Source: Neoaliturus tenellus (taxonomy: Eukaryota > Arthropoda > Insecta > Hemiptera > Cicadellidae). From it: a stretch of DNA of 64,000 nt. Below the pieces are notes generated by a model, which saw nothing but the letters and a program-made list of their open reading frames with translations, made no database searches and was not told the DNA's origin. A program made the translations under genes and the position numbers. The DNA lies in contig CM061534.1 of NCBI GenBank assembly GCA_030545055.2, positions 620,001 through 684,000 on the forward strand, in the 5' to 3' direction. Shown here piece by piece: positions 43,868 to 54,375 of the stretch (position 1 is the first letter of the stretch; each line of letters starts with the position of its first letter).

Positions 43868-44254
43868 CGAGGTGGCCCGTGCGCAAATTGCGCATTTTAT
43901 GATTCTGTATGAGTGAAACTTACCTACAGCGTGAATGTTGGTTATGAAGTGACAGGGATAAATTTTTGTTTACTATCTGGCTTTTAAAACTCATCTGAAG
44001 ATTATCAGCTGTTAAATTACAATTCACATTAAAGAACTTGCATTAAAAGTTGGTCAACATTTTAAAGCGCCTTCTAGAAATAAATCAAAGGTGAGGGGGG
44101 CGAAGCCAGAAACAATATGACCTTTTTAATTACTATTCGTCACTGCGGCATATCCTAAGCTTTAAAATGACACCTCAATCTTAAAAATCGGTTCAGTAGG
44201 TCGAGAGAAAAAGGGACGTAACAGACGAAACCCTTATGGAAATAAGAAGATAGA
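43868..44254 (-). mobile_element. Helitron-like element with CTCG end, copy 2 (387 bp)
   Basis: Inverted copy of 31547-31934. On its own strand it starts TCTATCTTCTTATTTCCATA after an A and ends with the TGCGCAAATTGCGCA hairpin, CACGGGCC and CTCG before a T. The surrounding HINE body continues on both sides, as comparison with 42998-43060 shows, so it inserted into HINE copy 2. Confidence 0.65.
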
Positions 44255-44665
44255 TTTATTTAATAGCATTATATTTCTGAGTAAATTATTTTTATTTAAT
44301 AATTTATATATTAATATTTATATTGCAATAAAAATGACTTTTTTAACAGTAATAAAAGTGCATATCCAAAGCTTCCATGCAAAAGGAATTATTTGTTTAC
44401 AAATAACAAAACATAAACATTTCAAATTTGACAAATATGCAGAAGACAGCTGAACAGCTGATAACTGATAAGGAACAGATACCTTATTATCTCCATCTCT
44501 CTTGCTCCCATTATACAATTATTTTCCATTAGAATACCATGGGATTTAGCATGTAGGTTTGCTGCCATGTGGGTTTTTGATCAAATCTTAATTACTCACC
44601 ACCTAGTGAAGGTTCATAAAAATTTTTATTAAGATATGTTGATAAATAAGCGATATATAACTTTT

Positions 44666-44789
44666 AGCAAATTTCCCGTAGGGAATAAGCTATTACCGTA
44701 GGTCTCATGGTGGGACCTAAGCCCGGGACCATGTTACTTTTTTGTTTTTAGGTGCCCTGAGACCAAAAATAATAGGCCTAGTCATTAAA

Positions 44790-44844
<55 letters not shown>

Positions 44845-45640
44845 CTGTATATATGTATATATATATATATGTATGTGTCCCTAGACACGATAACTCTCGT
44901 AAAAATGGTCCGATCGACTCCATATTTGGTAGAGATGTGCAATCCTACGTTTATTCGGATGAGTTCGTAAACCAGATAAATCGACCTACTGGAAGGGGTA
45001 GTTTTGAGGTATTTGTACCCCAAAAATGGGTTTTTTGCATTTTTCATATGTAATTTTAAAAAAATTTAAATTTTTATTTTGACCATTGGATTTAGCTCAA
45101 AAAAACACACAATTTAGTATTTTGAAGCTTTGCTCTATCTCCATTGGTTACCGAGTTATTAAAAAGTCTAAAGACAGTACATTGTATTTTGGGGCTCCAA
45201 TGTTAATCTTATGAAGAATAAGGATGTGTTAATATTTTACTTATTAACCAATATTTTTGGATGAAACTTGGTATCCAGCTTCATTTGGTTGAGATCCATC
45301 CATTTATGATACAAAATCTTGGTTTTTGTGCTTATCATGGCAGCAAACCTGCATACTCTTTTCCCATGTTAATCATATGGAGAATAGGCAAAGTCCTTTT
45401 ATTTATGGGCAGATTTTGATGATACTTAGTATATGGCTTCATATGGTCGAAATAATTTTTTTAAAGCTACAAACCTACTTTTAGTGTTCCCCACCCCACG
45501 GCAGCATACCTGCATACTCTTTCCCTATATTTATCATAAGGAGAATAGACATTTATTTCCCTATTTATGGGCATGTTATGATATTAATATTACTAATTTG
45601 GAAATTCGCTGAGTACGCAGGTCTGCTGCGACGGGGGTAT
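44666..45640 (+). mobile_element. HINE copy 3, 975 bp, complete
   Basis: It starts AGCAAATTTCCCGTAGGG and ends with GGAAATTCGCTGAGTACGC, the CGCAG/CTGCG stem-loop and ACGGGGGTAT. Removing it leaves four plus two T's in the flanks, exactly the six T's found at this place in HINE copy 1 (AACTTTTTTAAG near 43405). It therefore inserted between two T's without target duplication, the rule for Helentrons. A (TA)n run of about 75 bp sits at 44793-44870. Confidence 0.85.
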
Positions 45641-45962
45641 TTAAAGATTTACCCATAAGAATAACATGGGAAACTTGATTTGAATTTTCTCTCTAACCAG
45701 TTAAACTATTTTAAAGGTTCAAAATACTAAATTGTTTGTTTTTTAAGCTCTTTTAAATGGTTTCAGTTAAAATTGATGAATTTTGAAAATTTAGGTCCAA
45801 AAATGCCAAAAACCCATTTTTGACCCTTTTGAAACCCCATAAAACCCCGTTCCCATAACCCGACAATGCTGGTTCCCGAACTCATGAAAATAGACCTGGT
45901 CTTACATCTTCATACCAAAGTTCATCAAAATCGGAGGTCCCCTTCAAAAGTTATCAGTACCA

Positions 45963-46084
<122 letters not shown>

Positions 46085-46171
46085 TGAAAATGAACTAATG
46101 GTGTTTTTGGCTTCTGGGGACCTCAAAATGAAAAATTAAAGTGGTCCCGGGCTTATGTCTTACCATGGCTA

Positions 46172-48525
46172 CTATAGTACAGTAAAAATATGTTTTGACT
46201 CAAAAAAAATGAGCACAACCAAGGAATTTGGTACAGATATTGGGAGTATCTTCCTTTTGAACATACTAAAAGTCCCCTAAAATTGAAGCTGTGCTACGGC
46301 CGCCATCTTGGAAAATGGCGGCAAATTTTTATATTTTTGGCTATAGTTGCTTTATTATTAGAGATACAGGAAAAAGCTTGGAATAAAAAATGTAGGCAAT
46401 TACGAAATACACATTTTGTTCATTTACATGTTTCCTCTAAATCCAACGGTTTATGAGTTATTTTCGATTAGGTGTGTAAAATTTTTTTTTAACTAACCAA
46501 AATTGATGTGTAGGATTACTGTATTGTTTTTATAAGACATTTTTAAAAGAGACCTAAAAGAGAAACACAAAATTTTCAATGCATATAACATTATTTCAAA
46601 GCCATTTAAGTTTTGCCCAGGTTGGAAATGTATTTCTTCTCTAGGCCTACTCATAATATTTCTTTGTATAGTATTAGGGTGAATCTCGTAAGGTGTCCTA
46701 AATGAAATACAGACAAACGCTTAGCCCTACAACCTTCCAACAAAATTATTTTCCACTAAATTGACCCCAAGGAATAATTTTAAAATATTTTTAACGTTGT
46801 ATAAATACAGGGTGTACCAAACACTGTGGGTCACAGGTTTGAATCTTGGAAATTTCAAATACAAACGTATGTCATATTATACATCATTAGAAAGGTCTAT
46901 TTAAAACAAACAATTTGGTGAAAACAGAATTCAGTTATCTTTTTTCGTTTCAAAATGGCGTCCATTTTTGTAGCCAAAATCGAAATTTACAGAATACTCT
47001 GTAATTTTTTCATTGTTTGTCATAAATGACTTCTGATTAAAAATATTTATTTCAAATAAGGTAAGCTTTACAATGATATGTCACAAGACAACATTTATTA
47101 AATAACTAAAATTTCTAAAAATCAACAGTTTTGAAAAATGTTACATGAAGGAAACTCAAAAATTTTAAAAGTTAAACATGTCATTTTGTATATCATCTTA
47201 AAGCGCTCATTGAACTGAGCAATTTACACGAGTGTCGTATCTCTTTTCATTTTGTAGTAATAACGTAAAAATGTCATTTTACCATATCATTTGCAAGTTA
47301 ATTAATCAGGACATGATAGTATGGCAGTCCTTCTTGCATTGTTGCCATACCATTAAGAGTCATCTTCACCTTTGGGCGAGTAGCCCATTGTTGCGCATTC
47401 GGCAATGTTAACCATACATACGGCTTTTAATGCAAAACAAGGTATTTTATTCCCCTGCTTTCACCGCTGTTTTTCAACCGAATCTCTTTAAACTTGGGAA
47501 GTGTTTAGTTGAATAGATCTATACTTCATACCTATACCTCATACTCTATACCTCATACTTCGAAATTTGGAAAATTTAACAAATATTACTAAGGAAGATC
47601 GAGTTACTTTGCAACGTCAAAGAGAGTAATATTTGTTAAATTTTCAAAATTTCGAGGCATGAGGGGCCTAATATAACTATTCAACTAAACACTTGTTTAA
47701 ATAAAATCGGTTAAAAAATGGCATCCGAATCAGGGGAACAAAATACCATATTTTGCATTAAAAGCCGTATGTATGGTTAACATTGCCGAATGCGCAACAA
47801 TGGGCTACTCGCCCAAAGGTGAAGATGACTCTTAATGGTATGGCAACAATGCAAGAAGGACTGCCATACTATCATGTCCTGATTAATTAACTTGCAAATG
47901 ATATGGTAAAATGACATTCCTTGGGGTCAATTTAGTGGAAAATAATTTTGTTGGAAGGTTGTAGGGCTAAGCGTTTGTCTGTAATCCATTTAGGACACCT
48001 TACGAGATTCACCCTAATACTATACAAAGAAATATTATAAGTAGAGAAGGAATACATTTTTTTCAACCTGGGCAAAACTTAAAGGGATTTGGAATAATGT
48101 AATATTCATTGAAAATTTTGTGTTTCTCTTTTAGAAACTCTTTTAAAAATGTCTTATAAAAACAATACAGTAATCCTACACATCAATTTTGGTTAATTAA
48201 AAAAAATTTTACACACCTAATCGAACATAACTCATAAACCGTTGGATTTAGAGGAAACATGTAAATGAACAAAATGTGTATTTTGTAATTGCCTACATTT
48301 TTTTTCCAAGCTTTTTCCTGTATCTCTAATAATAAAGCAACTATAGCCAAAAATATAAAAATTTGCCGCCATTTTCCAAGATGGCGGCCGTAGCACAGCT
48401 TCAATTTTAGGGGACTTTTAGTATGTTCAAAAGGAAGATACTCCCAACATCTGTACCAAATTCCTTGGTTGTGCTAATTTTTTTTGGGTTCATGCAATTT
48501 TTCACTTAATTTTACTGTACTACTA
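46172..48525. mobile_element. 2.35-kb foldback element with CTA target duplication
   Basis: TAGTACAGTAAAA at 46175 and TTTTACTGTACTA ending at 48522 are perfect inverted ends, flanked on both sides by CTA (46172-46174 and 48523-48525). The two halves are long inverted copies around a centre near 47608. Outer arms are 46175-46776 and 47925-48522, inner arms 47268-47590 and 47628-47917. The left half has ~490 bp (46777-47267) with no partner in the right half. A GCCGCCATCTTGGAAAATGG block occurs in each arm. There is no transposase. The 3-bp duplication could also be read as 4-5 bp, because the flank repeats TACTA. Confidence 0.85.
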
Positions 48526-48559
48526 CCATAATAGCGTATTCCCTATAGGGAAATTCGCT

Positions 48560-49139
48560 AAAAGATAAACAAACAACAATATCAAAACAAAGAGTGAGGT
48601 TATATTACGTTAAACTATAGCCTACATTCAAAAAGAGACTAACTACGGGAAATACGCTAAAATTAGAGTTTTGTCTGTACATTGCTTAAAATCTAGAAAT
48701 TTTTGGTTATTTTTACTTTTTATGTATTGCAGAATCCAAAATCGGTCTCATATAAATTTCTTTCCCTCTGTCTGTCTCGTGGCCCCTATTTTGTCCTCTT
48801 TTCAGGGGACAACGACTTTACCTGATGTTCAAAATTTTTTTCCTGTCATAGACTAGAGTGATGTGAAGGTTTATATCAACTTCACTTGCCGTTGCGACCC
48901 TAGGGCTTTGACCCATAGTACGTCAATCAGCCAAGTTGAGCTAAAATACACTCTCAAACCAACGTTTGTCAAAAAGCCTCTGCCTCATAGTAAAAGAAAT
49001 ATTCAATGTTAATCTCAGCGAGCACAGAACTGTGCTCGCTGGTTAATTTTATGGAAATATAATTTTATCTTTTTATCTATGTTTTTTAATCGCCTGGATT
49101 AGACAGTTTGACACTTTCACAACAGATTTGCAACACTTA
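48560..49139. other. Non-coding
   Basis: Short frames only (48671-48856 +). A GGGAAATACGCTAAAA word at 48639-48654 resembles the HINE 5' end and may be a decayed remnant. No gene. Confidence 0.35.
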
Positions 49140-49224
49140 AAATTTTAAATATTTTTTTTTCTAACTTTATTTAATTTACAATCTGTTCACAATTTTGAAC
49201 ATTAAGTAAATATGATAAACATAA

Positions 49225-49920
49225 ATACCCCCGTCGCAGCAGACCTGCGTACTCAGCGAATTTCCAATGGAATTTCAGATTATTTACTTTCCCCATAAAA
49301 ACACCATAGGATCGAGTATGTAGGTTTTCTGCCATTGGGTGTTGTTAGAAAATCTAACTTAATCAATAATTAATTGGTGAATGTAAACACAAAATTGTAT
49401 CAAACTCTGGCAATTTTTTATTTTCCCCATAAATCCCATGGGGATGAGTATGTAGGTTTGCCGCCATATGGGTTTTGTAAGCAAGTATAAGTTAAACCTT
49501 ATATAGATAATGTACATACAAAATTTGATTAATTTATGTCAATAAATAAGTAAGATATAGGGTTTTCTTGACTTCCCATAAGAATAACATGGAAAACACA
49601 TTTTTGGATTTGCCCCGTAACCAGTTATGCTATGATAAAAATTCAAAATACCAAATTGTTTGTTTTTTTAAGCTCTTTTAAATGGTTTCAGTTAAAATTG
49701 ATGAATTTTAAAAATTAAGGTCCAAAAATGCCAAAAACCCATTTTTTACCCCTTTGAAACCCCATAAAAACCCCGTTCCCATAACCCGACAATGCTGGTT
49801 CGCGAACTCATGAAAATAGACCTGGTCTTACACCTCCATACCAAATTTCATCAAAATCGGAGGTCCTTTTCAAAAGTTATCAGTACTACCACGGACACAT
49901 AGATATATAGATAGATGTAT

Positions 49921-49959
<39 letters not shown>

Positions 49960-50091
49960 CATATATATGAAAATGAACGAACGGTGTTTTTGGCTTCTGG
50001 GGACCTCAAAATGAAAAAGTAAAGTGGTCCTGGACTTAGGTCTTACCATGGCTACTACCGTAATAGCGTATTCCCTATAGGGAAATTCGCT
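49225..50091 (-). mobile_element. HINE copy 4, 867 bp, complete
   Basis: ATACCCCCGTCGCAGCAGAC with the hairpin stem lies at 49225, the body with a (TA)n run at ~49920-49975, and GGGAAATTCGCT ends at 50091. On the plus strand the flanks are A and A (T^T on the element strand), as for copy 3. It interrupts the 3' UTR of the Jockey-like LINE: ORF2 ends just right of it, and AATAAA plus poly(A) lie just left. Confidence 0.85.
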
Positions 50092-50182
50092 AAAACATGA
50101 GTTAAAATCTATCCACTGACAGACTTACCGTAACATAAACAATTGTGTTAACTTAACACAAAAGGAGAACTTAACAATTTGC

Positions 50183-52219
50183 TTAACAAAATCTTGTAGT
50201 CAAATCTAAAATGTGGAATCGTTTAAGCCTGTAAGTAGCAGTGCTGTTGTCCAATAGATTTAGAGCCAAGTGATTGGGATGATTTTCAAGTCTGGACTGG
50301 TACTTTAAACTGAATTTGGTTATTTCTTCTTATACGGTTGAAATGCAGCTGTCTCTATGGAGAATTTCATTATTCACAAACAAAGGTGCTTGAAGGATGT
50401 TTCGCAAAGCTTTAGACTGAAATCTTTGAATTATTTCAATGTTAGGGTTGCTTGTCGTTCCCCAAAGTTGGATGCCATACGTCCAAATAGGTTTCAAGAT
50501 GACTTTGTACAGTAAAAGTTTATTTTCAGTAGTTAATTTAGATCGTTTGTTTAGCAGCCAAGGAAGATTTTTGAATTTTAAATTTAGTGACATTCTTTTG
50601 TTCCAAATGTGAGTTTTCCATGTTAATCTCCGATCAAGAGTCATTCCTAAATATTTAACCTCATTTGTTTGGGGGATTTGGACATTATTTAGGGTTACTG
50701 GAGGACACGTGTCAAATCTCGTTGTGAAAGTCACGTGAGTTGATTTGTCTTCATTCACTTTTATTCTCCATTTTTTTAGCCATTCTGACAAATCATTTAG
50801 CGCAACTTGGACATTATCAGATGCAACCACCGGGTCTTGGTGGGACGCTAAGATAGCCGTGTCGTCAGCAAAGGTAGCAACAAATGTATTGTGAGTTTCA
50901 GGTAGGTCAGCCGTGAACAGTGTGTATAGCACAGGACCGAAAACACTTCTTGGATAGGATGTAACCCTGTGACAGAACTTCCGAATTTCACTTTAAAATA
51001 TCTGTTCGTTAAATAGGATTTGATTATCATATAGAATGTATGGGGAAGATTAAGTTTTAGTTTGTAAAGCAGGCCAAGGTGCCAAACCTTGTCAAAGGCT
51101 TGGCTAACGTCAATAAATACAGCAGAACAAAACTTTTTGGTTTCTATACTTTCTTTAATGATACTGGTAACTCTATGTACCTGTTCTATGGTTGAATGTT
51201 CCTGCCGGAATCCAAATTGATAATTGGGAATTAAGTCTCTATCTTCTATTGCAGTCCGAAGTCGATTTAAAATAGTTTTTCAAATAGCTTGGAAACTACT
51301 GGGAGAAGACTGATTGGTCTGTAGGAAGCTGCTTGATTGGGTTGCTTACCTGGCTTGGCAATCATTATAATTTCAGATATTTTCCATTGGGATGGAAAAT
51401 ATTCAGTTCTTAAAATTGAGTTAAAAATTAAGGTAAAAAATAAAATCACTTTTTGAGGTTGTTTTCTCAGCACTTTACCATTGATCAAATCATACCCAGG
51501 AGCTTTAAATGGTTTTAAACTTTTTATTAGTCGAGTAACTTCCGAGGGTGTGACGAGTGAAATTGGTAGTGACAATTGATTTGGAGAATCTAAAAATTCT
51601 TGAAGTTCTTAAAAACAATTTTGACTAGGGTTTGGAGTAAACACTGCCGTCAAATGATTAGCGAAAACCTCAGCTTTTTCCACGTCACTTCTTGCCCATG
51701 AGCCATCGGGTTTATAGATTGGAGGTACTGGAGTTCTCGGTCGTTGTAGGGATTTTGTGGCTTTCCATAGGGAATAATTGGTCGCTTCAGTTGGTGTTAA
51801 GTTTTCTGTAAAACTAAGGAACCAATCAATCTTAACATTTTTAAGAGACCTTTTTAGTTCTCTGGCTGCTCTATTAAAATTTGTTTTGTCTCGCATGTTT
51901 CTTGACTGCTGCCAAATTCTCCTCAATCTCCTCTTTTCTGCAACCTTCTGCTTGATGAAAAGTGGGTAGTTTTGAGTGGAGGGATTCAGTAATTGTCGCT
52001 GAATATTTGGAGTCGCTTGCCAGCAAGACTTTTGTACAGCAGAGTTGAAATATTCAACAGCATCATCTATATCATCTGGTGTCTTTAATGGAATTTTTAG
52101 AGATAAATATTCACTTAAGCTCGTACGGAATGCGTTCCAATCAGTGTATTTAGTAGAAAGAGTCGGAGGGCTTCCTTTGTTCATGACAGATGAACTTAAA
52201 GTGGCAATTATTGGGGAAT
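50183..52219 (-). pseudogene. ORF2 remnant of Jockey-like LINE: reverse transcriptase
   Basis: From 52219 downward the frame enters at the last endonuclease block (HSPIIATL), continues through the linker (TKYTDWNAFRTSLSEYL) and reaches the RT. Visible blocks are SLKPFKAPGYDLI, ASYRPISLLPVVSKLFEKL, FGFRQEHSTIEQVHR, FIDVSQAFDKVWH, LYTLFTADLPE, the catalytic FADDTAIL near 50850-50875, VKYLGMTLDRRLTWKTHI, PIWTYGIQLWGT and a C-terminal HPNHLALNLLDNS, with a stop at 50183-50185. At least two frameshifts lie between 51270 and 50930, including the GVPQGS region, and another near 50330. It cannot make an active enzyme. Confidence 0.85.
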
Positions 52220-53043
52220 GGCCCATATTGTTTCGTATGCCCGTACTGTTGACATCGTTTACATTGAACAATATCCCTTTTCTTGTGAGGAGGCTCAAAG
52301 GATATTTTGGCATGCAATAAGTAGTGGATGTCGTAGATATCCTTGTTATTTGACCTTGGTTCTAAGTCTATGAAAAACATAGGCAGAGGTTCCTTTGTGG
52401 TAGAATGTAGTACATCTGTAATATTTCTTACGGTATGACCTCTTTGACTTAGGGCTTCTTTAAGTTCATTCTGGTCAATCGAGTAGTGCATGTGTTTTAA
52501 AACTACTCTGTACGCTCTCTCCTGTTTGAGCTGGAAGGTGTGGAAACTGATATTACTTTCATTTAGTTTCCGTACGAGTTTCCTATAAATATCGGAAGAT
52601 TTCGGAAGAATCTTAACTGTGTTGTTGTTGATACATTTGTATACAAAGTCATCAGGGTTAACCACAGTTTTGAAAGTTTAGACCATTGCGTGCACATTTC
52701 CGACATTAGGTATAAAAAATGGCGGAGGCTTCAGTTCTGATGGCGGTGAAGTTGTAGTATCAGATTCCATATCATTGCCATCAACTTGACTTAAGACATC
52801 AAAACTATTTTTAAGAGTAACCGCGCTAAACATTGATGCGTCTTGTTTTGCCCTCTTTTGTACTCTTCTAGACAACTGGTCAGCAGACCCGCGCTTGGTG
52901 ACGATTTGCCAATCGGTTGATGGATTATTTTGCTGGCTAACGTCGCTGATAATCTCAGACGAGGTAGTAGACTCTTTGGCAACGTAGTTATGATCACTTA
53001 GACCGTGATGCCCAGTCATATTAGGAGGGATGATTTCATTCAT
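52220..53043 (-). pseudogene. ORF1 remnant of Jockey-like LINE: nucleic-acid-binding protein
   Basis: The first ATG is at 53043. The N-terminal part is polar. Then come FHTFQLKQERAYRVVLKHM and the SIDQNELKEALSQRGHTV region typical of the PRE_C2HC domain in Jockey ORF1, and the start of a zinc knuckle (CKRCQQYGHTKQY). An in-frame TAA at 52678-52680 interrupts it between HAMV and TFKTVVNPDDF. Right after the first knuckle, at ~52220, the sequence jumps into the end of the ORF2 endonuclease, so the remaining knuckles are lost. ORF1 proteins bind element RNA. This one is dead. Confidence 0.8.
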
Positions 53044-53312
53044 AACACTAGGACCCGTAATTGTGTAAAAAGTCAAATGTAAACAAAAACACAGTTTTAG
53101 GTTAGAAACACAAATATGTAAAAATATTCACATTGTCAAAATTACAACATTTAAAAACTATTGAAATTGAAAAAAGAAACTATCCGCAAGTAAAACTAAT
53201 AACAAAAACACTAAAAAGGTGTCAATCGTCAAGTTTTATAGCAGAATATTCCGGAGGAAAAACTGTACTTCTAGTCACAACTTAAACCACAGCTGACTCA
53301 AATTTTAAATAT

Positions 53313-53611
53313 AGATTCATTTATTTATAATCCCTTTACTTTTTGCCAGCCAAAATATAGTGAGTAAAGTCTACTAAGTTCTTGGTTCTACATATGAATA
53401 TTAAAACAATTTATGCTTATTATTAGAGAAGTTTTGTTTTTTAAATCTTAAAATATTTCTTATTATCATTGCAAACTAATTTAAGTTCCCGATTTAGCTT
53501 TCATTGTGTGTTCTGACAAAAAGAGGTGTATTTCTTAAAACACAATATGTGGTTAAAACCAACAAGGTTAATAAATTGTTCAAATCTTCCAAGTAATTGG
53601 GGTATAGACGG
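53313..53611. other. Non-coding spacer
   Basis: AT-rich DNA between the LINE and the next TIR element. No gene seen. Confidence 0.35.
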
Positions 53612-54312
53612 GCCAATACTAATGTTACAGAACTGAATAAGTAGGACTAGTGCACTGCGTGCACATGTTGCTCAACAACAAGCAATTTATTTTAATACAA
53701 TACAAAAGTTACATTTAGTTCTAAATCAATGAAATCCAACCAATCCAATATTGTGAATATCAATGATCACCAAAAACCAAAGCTGTATGTTAATAGATGT
53801 TTAAAATGCTCAAACCAATCTCAATGTTATTCTAATGGTAAAATTTAAAATTTAATTTGTGGATAGCGCCCTTATTTTACCTCCGATTCTCAATTTTTAG
53901 CAGAAACAACTTCAGACCAAGCCCTATCCAATGACTTCAAAAACATGAAAATCAGTTGAGAATTGTAGGAGGAGTTCTCTACACAAAAAACAACTTAGCG
54001 TATTAAATAAGTATATATGAGGAAGTGAGAACGTCAAACACTGATAGCACCACCGTCATAATTTTCATTCAAGGATCATGCTGATTGGTTGAATGGAATC
54101 AGATGGCTAGAACAATTTTGCAGAAGTTTGTTATTGTTTATATTTTTTGTAACCAAATATGCTCATTTTGATATTTGGAAGTTAGAAAGAGTGCTTCCCG
54201 TGGCAATAAGGAGAAGTAATCCTAGCATCAGCTTTTTATTTTCCTTTGTTTTCCAAGGGGAAAATTTTTTAACATGGGATGTCCCTATTTATTCGGTTCT
54301 TTATTCATTGGC
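53612..54312. mobile_element. TIR element family D, copy 1 (~700 bp)
   Basis: Imperfect inverted ends of about 34 bp: GCCAATACTAATGTTACAG with AACTGAATAAGTAGGAC at the left, GTCCCTATTTATTCGGTTC with TTTATTCATTGGC at the right. The same termini bound 58205-59310. A block around 54060-54100 (GATCATGCTGATTGGTTGAA) recurs inverted at 59160-59190. The 85-codon frame at 54089-54346 runs through the right end and has no domain. Confidence 0.55.
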
Positions 54313-54375
54313 AATATATGGGAATGTGTTTTATTTGAGAATGTAAATATAAAGAAAGAAAATTGAATTAAGTAG

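Larger units (their letters stand above)
49140..53312 (-). mobile_element. Jockey-like LINE with 13-bp target duplication, internally deleted
   Basis: The element runs 53299 (5' end, GAGTCAGCTGTGG) down to its poly(A) tail at 49153-49160 (T's on the plus strand), with AATAAA just upstream of the tail. The 13-bp word AAATTTTAAATAT lies immediately outside both ends (49140-49152 and 53300-53312). The order is 5' UTR ~250 bp, ORF1 with a zinc knuckle, partial ORF2, 3' UTR. A HINE (49225-50091) sits in the 3' UTR. About 3.3 kb of the element remains. The endonuclease and the end of ORF1 are deleted. Confidence 0.85.
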
